NCBI RefSeq assembly: GCF_018224955.1
Contig: NZ_JAGTUU010000001.1
Span: 891,913 to 955,912, forward strand
Direction of reading: 5' to 3'
Source: Thetidibacter halocola
GTDB taxonomy: Bacteria > Pseudomonadota > Alphaproteobacteria > Rhodobacterales > Rhodobacteraceae
DNA: 64,000 nt
Under the pieces are notes generated by a model, which was not told the origin of the DNA, did no database searches, and saw nothing but the letters and a program-made list of their open reading frames with translations. The translations under genes and the position numbers were made by a program. This document shows positions 37,473 to 45,352 of this stretch, one piece after another; position 1 is the first letter of the stretch, and the number at the start of each line of letters is the position of its first letter.

Positions 37473-39344
37473 TTATAGTGCCGTCTTGGCGGAAGCCCCT
37501 ACCCCAAGATTTTTGTTGATGCACCATAGCTGCCCACCGGTTTTCAGCAAGATTTGATGCAGATCGTATGCGCACATCGGCTTTCCGAAAAAATACCCTT
37601 GTAGATACTGGCAACCCAATTCGCGCGCGAGTTGAGCGTGTGCCTCGGTCTCGACGCCCTCGGCAACGATATTCATTCCAAGACTTTTCCCAATACCCAT
37701 GATCGCAGCGAGCAACTCTTTGGAATCGTCATTGTCCAGAACAGGGCGAATGAAGTCCTTGTCGATTTTCAGAATGGACGGCTTGATCTTCAGCAGCCCC
37801 TGCACCGAAGCATGCCCCGTGCCGAAGTCGTCGACCGCGATCGTGACGCCCAGTTCGTTGAGTTCATCAAGAGCCCATCTGACCGTTTCGCTCATGCGTT
37901 CAAGATAAACGGATTCGAGGATTTCAATGACGAGCCGCCCGGGGTCGAGTGCAGAGCTCTTGATGTCATGAATGAATGATGGGTCTTCCAGTCGGCCCGC
38001 AGAAACATTGATCGAAACACGGGGCAGCATTACGCCGGTTTCGTCGAAATGCTGCATCTCCTCTCTGAGAGCGCTGAAAACGATCCGATCGATCCTGTTC
38101 ATGATCCCCATGGCCTGTGCGACATGAAGAAAATCACCAGGCAGAAGCAACCCCCGTTTCGGATGTGACCAACGAACAAGAACCTCTGCACCGGCGATGT
38201 GACCGCTTTTTGCATCGATTATCGGCTGGAAATAGGGAACGAACTCATTCCTATCACAGGCAACCAGGAGTTCCGTTGCCAATTGTTTGGTGGCTATGGA
38301 GTCGCTGTGCATTTCAGCGGTGAAGAAAGACCAACGCCCTCGGCCATGCGCTTTGGCGTGGTAAAGCGCCTCATCGGCATCTGCGACCACTTGCTCGGGG
38401 CTTGCCATCTTTGCATCGGCCAGGGCGACGCCCACGCTGGCGCTGCACAGGATCGACTTTCCCTCGAACGTGAAAGGCTTTCGCATTTCGTGCACGATTT
38501 CATCTGCAAGCCCGCTGATCTTCAATGCGCTGTCGCCCAAGGGTTTCAGTATGACGAATTCGTCTCCGCCCATGCGCGCGATCAGGTCCTCTTGACCACT
38601 GAGCCTGCGCAAGACACCGGCAGCGTGAACCAGCAACCTGTCCCCTGCCCCATGACCCAAGGTGTCGTTCACTGACTTGAAGCGATCGAGGTCGACATAG
38701 AGAACAGCAAAGCTCGCCCCCCCTTTGCGAAGGGCAGCGACCCAAGCCTTTAACTGAACCTCGAAATGACGCCGGTTTGACAAGCCGGTCAACGCGTCCT
38801 CTGTCGATTCCCGTGCAACGGTTTTTGCGAGGTCAAGCAGGCGTCGATTTTCCTTCTCGAGCCGCACGAGTTCTTCGGAGTACTTGGCAAGGATTTCCTG
38901 ATCTGCAACGCCATGCGTCGGAGCATACCGGCTCCAGGCCTCCAAAGGCTGGCCCTCCAGTTCGATCAGCGAGCATAGCCACCAGCGGTTGCCGGTGATC
39001 GGGTCCGAGAGAGGATTCCATGTCATCTGGACCCTGTACGGTTCGCCGGTCTTCCTGTTGGTGGTCGTCTTGACCGAGAACCGCTCCCAGTTCATCAGCT
39101 TGTCGATGATGAGCAGGTGCATGCCCTGCTCCATGTCCTGCCCGATCAGGATCGTCCCGCGCCGCCCGACAACCTCATCGTGCGGGTATCTTGTTATTTC
39201 GCTGAAGGCCTTGTTGCACCAGTGAAACACCATCACGGCGCCATCTTCGTCATCCGCCAGAGCAAGACCCAACCCCTCGCTGCATTTCAGTGGCAGCTGT
39301 TCCAGTACCTTTGCCGGAATGTTGGACAGGGCGCGCGAGTTCAT
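37473..39344 (-). CDS. PAS-GGDEF-EAL cyclic-di-GMP enzyme
   Basis: The 623-residue cytoplasmic protein has an N-terminal PAS domain (about 20-130; it lacks the LOV cysteine motif), a short coiled coil (about 148-175), a GGDEF domain with intact MGGDEF (258-263), and an EAL domain. EAL catalytic landmarks are present: AEVLVRW, INVSA, VIEILES, VDDFGTG, LKIDKDF, EGVET and QGYFFGKP. No RxxD inhibitory site precedes GGDEF. Both diguanylate cyclase and phosphodiesterase activity are therefore possible. It is a single-gene unit flanked by two direct repeats and an IS6 remnant, suggesting it was inserted here. Confidence 0.93.
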   Translation of the reverse strand: MNSRALSNIPAKVLEQLPLKCSEGLGLALADDEDGAVMVFHWCNKAFSEITRYPHDEVVGRRGTILIGQDMEQGMHLLIIDKLMNWERFSVKTTTNRKTGEPYRVQMTWNPLSDPITGNRWWLCSLIELEGQPLEAWSRYAPTHGVADQEILAKYSEELVRLEKENRRLLDLAKTVARESTEDALTGLSNRRHFEVQLKAWVAALRKGGASFAVLYVDLDRFKSVNDTLGHGAGDRLLVHAAGVLRRLSGQEDLIARMGGDEFVILKPLGDSALKISGLADEIVHEMRKPFTFEGKSILCSASVGVALADAKMASPEQVVADADEALYHAKAHGRGRWSFFTAEMHSDSIATKQLATELLVACDRNEFVPYFQPIIDAKSGHIAGAEVLVRWSHPKRGLLLPGDFLHVAQAMGIMNRIDRIVFSALREEMQHFDETGVMLPRVSINVSAGRLEDPSFIHDIKSSALDPGRLVIEILESVYLERMSETVRWALDELNELGVTIAVDDFGTGHASVQGLLKIKPSILKIDKDFIRPVLDNDDSKELLAAIMGIGKSLGMNIVAEGVETEAHAQLARELGCQYLQGYFFGKPMCAYDLHQILLKTGGQLWCINKNLGVGASAKTAL

Positions 39345-39464
39345 GCAGCTACTTCACACTGTTTCCGTTGCTCAGGGAAGAACTTGGACCTCAATGGTAA
39401 AACTGCGGTGTACGTCCTCAAGCTGAAGCTGCGCGCGTGACCAGACCCGGGAGATGATCGCGGC

Positions 39465-39505
39465 CTTCTGCCATAGCGGAGACGAGTTCGCCTTCGTCTG
39501 CCCGC
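39465..39505 (+). repeat. Imperfect direct repeat, copy 2
   Basis: This is the partner of the repeat at 37386-37426, in the same orientation, with six mismatches over 41 bases. It lies in the 280-base gap (39345-39624) between the GGDEF-EAL gene and the ABC efflux operon, which otherwise shows no gene. Confidence 0.6.
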
Positions 39506-39624
39506 ATGTCATGGATCAATCGCCTGACAGATGGATCTTGTGTCCGGCGACCAGGCCAGGACAACTGACCGCGCCCGATTCCAGACGCTGCCAGAGGGCT
39601 CCGCAGCAGGGTGAAACAAGCGTT

Positions 39625-40302
39625 TCATCCCGTTACCACCCCATCTGCGACCTCGATCTGCCGCCGGCAGGAGGCCGCGATCTTTTCATCATGGGTCGAG
39701 ATCAGAAAGGTCGTCCCCTCCTCGCGGTTGATCTCTCCGATCAGGTCCATCACCTGCTTCGCCGAGGCGCGGTCGAGGTTGCCGGTGGGTTCGTCCGCAA
39801 GCACCAGTTCCGGTCGGTTCATGAGGGCGCGGGCGACGGCGACGCGCTGCTTCTGCCCGCCCGACAGGTTGGCAGTGGGGAAATCGATCCGGTCCGCCAG
39901 CCCCATGCGCTCCAGCAGATCGCGGCCCCGCGTGCGGGCAGTGGGCGTCTCGCGTCCCTCTCGCACGGCGGTGGGAAAGATCACGTTCTCCAGCGCGGTG
40001 AAATCGGGCAACAGGTTGTGGAACTGGAACACGAAACCGATATGGGCGTTGCGAAAGTCCGTCAGCGCGCGATCGTCCGCCGAGATCATGTCCTGGTCCA
40101 ACATCTCGTAACTGCCGGATGTGGGTTTCATCAACGTGCCGAGGATCGTCAGGAGCGTGCTTTTTCCCGCGCCCGACGGTCCGAGAAGGGCCGCCATCTC
40201 GCCCGCCTCGAGGCGCAGCGAGAGGCCGCGCAGCACACGGGTCTCAGCCTCGCCGGTGCCGTAGGTCTTGAACAGGTCGCGGACCTCCAGAAGCGTGCTC
40301 AT
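39625..40302 (-). CDS. ABC transporter ATPase (MacB/LolD type)
   Basis: The 225-residue ATPase has Walker A GPSGAGKST (about 42-50), Q-loop FVFQFHNLLPDFTALEN, signature LSGGQKQR, Walker B LVLADEPTGNLD and H-loop STHDEK, the pattern of LolD/MacB ATPases that drive mechanotransmission rather than substrate passage. Its start overlaps the permease stop by ATGA. With the FtsX-like permease and HlyD-like adaptor it forms a MacAB-type export or lipoprotein-handling system. Confidence 0.92.
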   Translation of the reverse strand: MSTLLEVRDLFKTYGTGEAETRVLRGLSLRLEAGEMAALLGPSGAGKSTLLTILGTLMKPTSGSYEMLDQDMISADDRALTDFRNAHIGFVFQFHNLLPDFTALENVIFPTAVREGRETPTARTRGRDLLERMGLADRIDFPTANLSGGQKQRVAVARALMNRPELVLADEPTGNLDRASAKQVMDLIGEINREEGTTFLISTHDEKIAASCRRQIEVADGVVTG

Positions 40303-41504
40303 TGGCCGATCGCCGTGACCGGATCGACCCGGGATGCGGCGCGCGCGGGAAGGATCGAGGCGAGGATCGCGCCGATCACCGTCAGGGTGATGGCGAGACC
40401 GTAGGACCCTTGCGTGATGTCCATGGGCAGCGTGCCTGGCTCAAACGCCTCACGCGAGGGGAAGGGCAGCAGGGCGAGGTATCCCAGCGCCGCGCCCATC
40501 ACGCCCCCCATCAGCCCGATCAGCGCCCCTTGCGCGACAAAGACGAAAACGACGAAATTCCGCCCCGCGCCCATCGCCCGCATGATCCCGATCTCCGGCC
40601 GTCGCCGATAGGTGGAGAGCATGAGCGCCGAGGCGACGCCAATGACGATGGTGATGAGCGCGAAGGTCTTCAGGAAATACCCGGTCTGCGCCTGCGCGTT
40701 CAGCGCCTCCATCAGCTGTTCCGCCCCGTCTGTCCAAGGCACGGCATCGAGACCGGTCAGGGCGCGGATGCGCAGCGCCGTGGCGTCCGCCGCGTTCAGG
40801 TCGTCGAGCTTGATCTCGATCCGGGTGACGCCCTGCGGCATGGCGAAGAGTGTCCGTGCCACGGGCAGGCTGACGAAGGCGCGGGCCCCGTCCATCGCGC
40901 CATTGCCGGTCTCGAAGACGCCCGAAAGCGTGAGAAGCGCCGTGATCCCACCCGAACTCTGGAGCCGCACCGTCTGGCCGAGGGACAGCGCGAGGTCGTC
41001 GGCCAGGTCGCGGCCCAGCACGATCAGGCCGGAGCCGGTCCGGGCAGAGCCTTCGACCATGTAGCCGTCGAGGTCGAGGATCGCGGATTCCCGCCCCGGC
41101 ATGACCCCGGTCACGCTGACCTGCGACACCTGCGCCCCACGGGTGAGAAAGCCCGCGCCGGTGATCTGCGGCGAGACGGCACGGACGCCGGGCACCGCCT
41201 CGATCAGGGGAAGCCACGTCTCGGCTTCGGCCAGTGTCGCGTTCCGCGTCCGGCCCCGCTCCGTCACCGCCAGGACGTGGCCCGCAGGAGCGATCAGCAG
41301 GGAGGGATCGGGATCCTCTGCCTCGATCGTGACATGGCTGAGGTCCCCGACCGTGCGCGACAGGATGAACTCGGCCAGCCCGCCGATCAGGGCTGACATG
41401 AAGATGAAGATGAACACGCCCACCGCGACGCCCGTGATCAGAAGCGCTGTCTGCGCCTTGTTGGCCGTCAGGTAGCGGGTCGCGATCTTGAGCGCGTAGA
41501 GCAT
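40299..41504 (-). CDS. FtsX/MacB-like ABC transporter permease
   Basis: The 401-residue protein has one N-terminal helix (TALLITGVAVGVFIFIFMSAL, about 19-39), a large periplasmic domain, and three C-terminal helices, the MacB/LolC topology. The segment MLSTYRRRPEIGIMRAMGAGRNFVV is the FtsX-domain signature. It is coupled to both neighbours by overlapping start and stop codons. Confidence 0.92.
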   Translation of the reverse strand: MLYALKIATRYLTANKAQTALLITGVAVGVFIFIFMSALIGGLAEFILSRTVGDLSHVTIEAEDPDPSLLIAPAGHVLAVTERGRTRNATLAEAETWLPLIEAVPGVRAVSPQITGAGFLTRGAQVSQVSVTGVMPGRESAILDLDGYMVEGSARTGSGLIVLGRDLADDLALSLGQTVRLQSSGGITALLTLSGVFETGNGAMDGARAFVSLPVARTLFAMPQGVTRIEIKLDDLNAADATALRIRALTGLDAVPWTDGAEQLMEALNAQAQTGYFLKTFALITIVIGVASALMLSTYRRRPEIGIMRAMGAGRNFVVFVFVAQGALIGLMGGVMGAALGYLALLPFPSREAFEPGTLPMDITQGSYGLAITLTVIGAILASILPARAASRVDPVTAIGQ

Positions 41505-42682
41505 CAGGGCCGATCCGCGGCGACGGTCTGACCATCGACGATGCCCGCCGCATCGGTGATCACCACCTCGCCTTCGATCAGGCCCGATGTGACGATCAGG
41601 CGTGCGGCAGGCCAGTCGACGACCGTCACTGGCCGGAACTGCGCCGCACCGTCCGCCACGACATAGACTCCTGTCACAGCCCCGTTGGCGTGCAAGGCGG
41701 TGCGCGGCACGGTCAGCGCCGCGTCGCGTGTGTCCACGATGATGTTCGCGGCCACGGTCAGTCCCACCGGGGCGGCAACCGGATCGTCGAAGCCGATCCT
41801 CACGGTAAGCCCGCCGGTCGCCACGTCCACCAGACGCGACACGAAACTGACATGGCCGTCGCGGGTGTCCGTCTCGCCCGCAAGCTGCATCACCGCGCGC
41901 TGACCCTCGCCGATCTGCGTCGCATAGGCCTCGTCCACATCGGCCTCGACCACAAGCACGCTCAGATCGGCGAGGGTCAGCAGCGGCGTGGCCCGATCGA
42001 CGATCTGACCGACCTCGGCATCCATTGCGAGGATCGTGCCATGCATCGGGGCACGGACCGTGTGATCGCGTAACACGACCTGCGCCTGTTCCAGAACGGC
42101 GGTCAGACGCGCGACGTCCTGCTCGGCGGATTGCACCGCACGCGCCTGGGTCTCGAGCACGCTGCGCGCGACATTGACCCCGAGCGCAAACGAGCGGTCA
42201 TAGGTCTCGCGGGCTTCGTCTCGGGTGATCAGCGCGGCGTCCAGTGCCGCCATCGCCTGCCGGACAACGGCGTTCTGAGCCTCGGCGTCGATCCGGGCCA
42301 GGACCTGACCTGCCTCGACCATGTCGCCCTCGGCCACGGGCAGGACCACGAGAGCGCCGCCGACTGATGGGCGCACGTCAACCGAATGCATGGCGGCGAT
42401 CCGGCCATTGACCGCGAGCACACGCGTCACCGGCGCGGGCATGACCAGCTCCACCGGAACCGGCGTCGGCCGCGCCATCCAGAACTGGGACCAGGCAAGG
42501 GCGGCGCATGCCAGCACGAGGAGTCCGGCCAGCCCCCAAAGCCACCAGCGCCGCTTGCGCGCGGGTGTGGGCGGGACCGGTCGCAGGGCCGGAACCCGCG
42601 CATCCTGCACGACCGTCTGTCTTGGCGACGGACCGTGGTTCGCCTGAACTTTCGGTTGCCCGGTGGTCGACAAGAAAGACAT
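41504..42682 (-). CDS. HlyD/MacA-like periplasmic adaptor protein
   Basis: The 392-residue protein has an N-terminal anchor (WLWGLAGLLVLACAALAWSQFW, about 47-68), a biotinyl-lipoyl domain split around a coiled-coil hairpin (about 130-200, RARAVQSAEQDVARLTAVLEQA) and beta-barrel domains. It bridges the permease and an outer-membrane channel; no TolC gene is local. The start is uncertain: GGAGG touches the ATG at 42682, so the in-frame TTG nine bases later is a plausible alternative. It is divergent from cbpA, with a TTGAT-N4-ATCAG box between. Confidence 0.9.
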   Translation of the reverse strand: MSFLSTTGQPKVQANHGPSPRQTVVQDARVPALRPVPPTPARKRRWWLWGLAGLLVLACAALAWSQFWMARPTPVPVELVMPAPVTRVLAVNGRIAAMHSVDVRPSVGGALVVLPVAEGDMVEAGQVLARIDAEAQNAVVRQAMAALDAALITRDEARETYDRSFALGVNVARSVLETQARAVQSAEQDVARLTAVLEQAQVVLRDHTVRAPMHGTILAMDAEVGQIVDRATPLLTLADLSVLVVEADVDEAYATQIGEGQRAVMQLAGETDTRDGHVSFVSRLVDVATGGLTVRIGFDDPVAAPVGLTVAANIIVDTRDAALTVPRTALHANGAVTGVYVVADGAAQFRPVTVVDWPAARLIVTSGLIEGEVVITDAAGIVDGQTVAADRP

Positions 42683-42772
42683 CCTCCAGAATTCGCCGGC
42701 GCGACCCGAACAGACCGTCGTTTCCGGCCGGACGACCGCTGGTGCAGCATATGTCCGAGGGGCTGGCCCGCG

Positions 42773-42786
42773 TTGATATGGATCAG
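42773..42786. promoter_or_regulatory. Crp/Fnr-type operator between adaptor and cbpA genes (site 8)
   Basis: TTGATATGGATCAG differs from the classic Fnr box at one position. It is nearly central in the divergent region, 91 bases from the adaptor start and 96 from the cbpA start, so it could regulate both. Confidence 0.6.
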
Positions 42787-42881
42787 CGACGACCCCTCTT
42801 CGCCGTTGTAATTCCTGCGTATTGACATCGCTCGCGAGCCATTCCCCAGCCGTGCGCGGGAGCGGAAGAGAAGGAGGCTCG

Positions 42882-43826
42882 ATGCTCAACGATCCGTACG
42901 AAGCCCTCGGCCTCAAGAAGACCGCCACGGCAGACGACATCAAGAAAGCGTATCGCAAGCTGGTGCGGACCAGCCACCCTGACTTGCATCCGGACGACGC
43001 GGATGCCGAGGCACGGTTCAAGACAATCTCCGCCGCCTACGATATCCTGAAAGACCCCGAGACCCGCGCGCGCTACGATGCCGGCGAGATCGACGGCCTC
43101 GGCGCAGAGCGTCCGCAGCGCCAGTATTACCGCGATTTCGCGGATGCTGCGGACAATACCTACCAGCAAAGGCGCGGGTTCGGACCGGATGCGGATCCGG
43201 CGGATATCTTCGCGGAATTCCTGCGCAATCGCGCGCGGCAGCCCGGGAACGATTTTGGCGGCGGCGGGTTTTCGGCAGCAGGCCCGGACATGCGCTATTC
43301 GCTCGAGGTGTCCTTCCTCGATGCGGCGCGGGGCGCCGAGACCCGGATCACCTTGCCGGATGGCCAGAGTCTTGCGGTCAGGATCCCGCAAGGAACCGAA
43401 GACGGCCAGACGCTGCGGCTGCGCGGCAAGGGGGCGCCAGGCCTGGGTGGCGGGCCTGCCGGGGATGCGCTGATCACCGTCTTCGTCCAACCGCATCCGG
43501 TGTTCCGCCGCGAGGGCGACGATATCCTGCTGACGCTGCCGATCACCATCGACGAGGCCATTCTCGGCGGCAAGGTGCCGGTTCCCACGATCGACGGCCG
43601 CGTGAGCCTGACGGTCCCGCCCGGCGCAAGTTCCGGTCAGACGCTCAGACTGCGCGGACGTGGCGTCGCGCATCCGAGGAGCAAGACGAAAGGCGATCAG
43701 AAGGTCGAGCTTAGGATCGTCGCGCCACCGCAGACCGATGACGGCCTGCGCGATTTCCTCGCGGAATGGCGCAAGACGCACGCCCATGACCCGCGGGTCG
43801 ACCTGATGAAGAGGGCCGGGACATGA
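42882..43826 (+). CDS. cbpA: DnaJ-class co-chaperone, CbpA-like
   Basis: The 314-residue protein has an N-terminal J domain (3-68) with the HPD triad in TSHPDLHPDD, a Gly/Phe-rich linker, and the DnaJ C-terminal substrate-binding domain (LRLRGKGAPGLGG, then GQTLRLRGRGVAHP) without the zinc-finger repeats. This is the class II layout of CbpA, which stimulates DnaK. AAGGAGG precedes the ATG at 42882. Its stop overlaps the CbpM-like gene by ATGA. Confidence 0.93.
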   Translation: MLNDPYEALGLKKTATADDIKKAYRKLVRTSHPDLHPDDADAEARFKTISAAYDILKDPETRARYDAGEIDGLGAERPQRQYYRDFADAADNTYQQRRGFGPDADPADIFAEFLRNRARQPGNDFGGGGFSAAGPDMRYSLEVSFLDAARGAETRITLPDGQSLAVRIPQGTEDGQTLRLRGKGAPGLGGGPAGDALITVFVQPHPVFRREGDDILLTLPITIDEAILGGKVPVPTIDGRVSLTVPPGASSGQTLRLRGRGVAHPRSKTKGDQKVELRIVAPPQTDDGLRDFLAEWRKTHAHDPRVDLMKRAGT

Positions 43827-44152
43827 CAGACCTGTTTACCGAGGCAGACGTCGTCGCCACCGTAACGCGGCTGACGCGCGCCCAGCTTTACCAATTCGTG
43901 CAGAGCGACCTCGTCCGGCCGCAGCGTGACGCCAGCGGCTATGTCTTTCGACACATCGACATCGCGCGCCTGGAACTGCTGTGCGACCTCTCGCAGGATC
44001 TCGAACTCGACGAGGCGGGGCTCGGCATCGTGATCTCGCTCATCGACCAGTTGCACGCCGCGCGCCAGGAACTCGCAACCCTTGCCCGCGCGATAGATGC
44101 TCTGCCGCAAGACCTGCAAGCCAGGCTCAGGGCCGAGCTGGGGCGGCTGTGA
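43823..44152 (+). CDS. cbpM: CbpM-like modulator of CbpA
   Basis: The 109-residue protein has a MerR-like HTH segment (FTEADVVATVTRLTRAQLYQF, then VRPQRDASGYVFRHIDIARLELLCDLSQDLELDEAGL) and a helical C-terminus, the pattern of CbpM, which binds the CbpA J domain and inhibits it. The four-base overlap with cbpA supports a functional pair. Confidence 0.88.
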   Translation: MTDLFTEADVVATVTRLTRAQLYQFVQSDLVRPQRDASGYVFRHIDIARLELLCDLSQDLELDEAGLGIVISLIDQLHAARQELATLARAIDALPQDLQARLRAELGRL

Positions 44153-44205
44153 ATGGTCTCTTTCGGCATCCAGATCCCTGACCTGGCCGTTTGCCGCGGA
44201 GACCC

Positions 44206-44440
44206 GGCATCGGAAATGCGGACTGGAGGAGATCCCGCTCGACGCGATTGCGCCCGGCGACCGGCTCCTGATCCGGCAGGCGACGTAGTGCTCGTGGACG
44301 GCAATGTGGCGTCCGATGCGAGCTGTTGCCGTGCTGGTCGTCGTCACGCGCTGTCCGCTGGTCCTGGCCGTGCCCGTCGCGTTGCCGGCCCGCCTCTCGC
44401 GCGCGGCGCATCGCGCTGAAGGAGCCGGCTGCTCCGAAAC
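44206..44440 (+). pseudogene. Heavy-metal P-type ATPase remnant
   Basis: Three frames together carry pieces of a metal-transporting P1B ATPase. Frame 1 has LEEIPLDAIAPGDRLLIRQ (44223 on), frame 2 has GDVVLVDGNVASD, and frame 3 has RAVAVLVVVTRCPLVLAVPVAL followed by LSRAAHRAEGAG. In intact enzymes the first two precede the actuator TGES motif, and the third is the membrane CPC helix, about 80 residues later. The CPC proline is changed (TRCPL), and the actuator segment between is deleted. The 68 bases before it hold no gene. Confidence 0.78.
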
Positions 44441-44489
44441 CACAGCCTGTCCTCTCAGTACAGGCGGACATTGCACAAGGAACCAGGCC

Positions 44490-45191
44490 ATGAGCCGCCT
44501 CTCGCATTCCGAAATTCACATGGTGCATCGCATCGGTTGGCTGCGGGCGGCCGTTCTCGGAGCCAACGACGGTCTCGTCTCGACCGCGAGCCTGATTGTC
44601 GGCGTGGCGGCGGCCGGGTCGGGAAAGCCCGAAGTGTTGATCGCGGGGCTTGCCGGGCTCGTGGCCGGTGCGATGTCCATGGCGGCGGGCGAATACGTCT
44701 CGGTCAGTTCCCAGACCGACGCAGAGCGAGCGGACATCGCGCGCGAGACCCGAGAACTCGAGGAAACGCCGGAGGCCGAACTCGAGGAACTGACCCGGAT
44801 CTATGTCGACCGCGGGCTTGACCGCGACCTGGCCGCGCAGGTGGCCCAACAGTTGACAGAACGCGACGCGCTCGGATCGCATGCCCGTGACGAACTCGGA
44901 ATATCGGAAACCGTGACCGCGCGCCCGATCCAGGCGGCGCTGGTATCGGCGCTTACCTTCGCCATGGGCGCCGCGCTTCCGCTGATCGTCGCGCTGCTTG
45001 TGCCGGAAGCTCGGATCGGTCTTCTGGTGGCGGCATCGTCGATCGTTGGCCTCGCGATCCTCGGTGGATTGGGCGCGTCTGCTGGTGGAGCCGGAGTGGT
45101 TCGCGGAGCCATGAGGGTCACGTTCTGGGGTGCGCTGGCCATGGCCGCGACAGCCGCCATAGGGGCGGTGTTCGGGGTTACCGTGGGGTAG
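44490..45191 (+). CDS. VIT1/CCC1-family Fe2+/Mn2+ transporter
   Basis: The 233-residue protein has the VIT1 pattern: WLRAAVLGANDGLVSTASLIVGV at helix 1, AGAMSMAAGEYVSVSSQTD at helix 2, a cytoplasmic helical metal-binding region with Glu-rich RETRELEETPEAELEEL (about 87-103), and three C-terminal helices. It exports iron or manganese from the cytoplasm. The ATG at 44490 directly follows the P-type ATPase remnant, so the region was once richer in metal transport. Confidence 0.92.
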   Translation: MSRLSHSEIHMVHRIGWLRAAVLGANDGLVSTASLIVGVAAAGSGKPEVLIAGLAGLVAGAMSMAAGEYVSVSSQTDAERADIARETRELEETPEAELEELTRIYVDRGLDRDLAAQVAQQLTERDALGSHARDELGISETVTARPIQAALVSALTFAMGAALPLIVALLVPEARIGLLVAASSIVGLAILGGLGASAGGAGVVRGAMRVTFWGALAMAATAAIGAVFGVTVG

Positions 45192-45352
45192 CCGCTTCGG
45201 TCTCAGGATAGAGATGGGGTGGCCGTCGCCAATGCTTTCTTGTCACAAAGGCTCAAGCCCTGGACCGGCAAGTGAGGCATGGAATGATCGAACGTCACCA
45301 CCCCACGCTGTCGATTGGGGCAAAAGGCCGCCTGCCGCTGGTGCGCAGCGCA

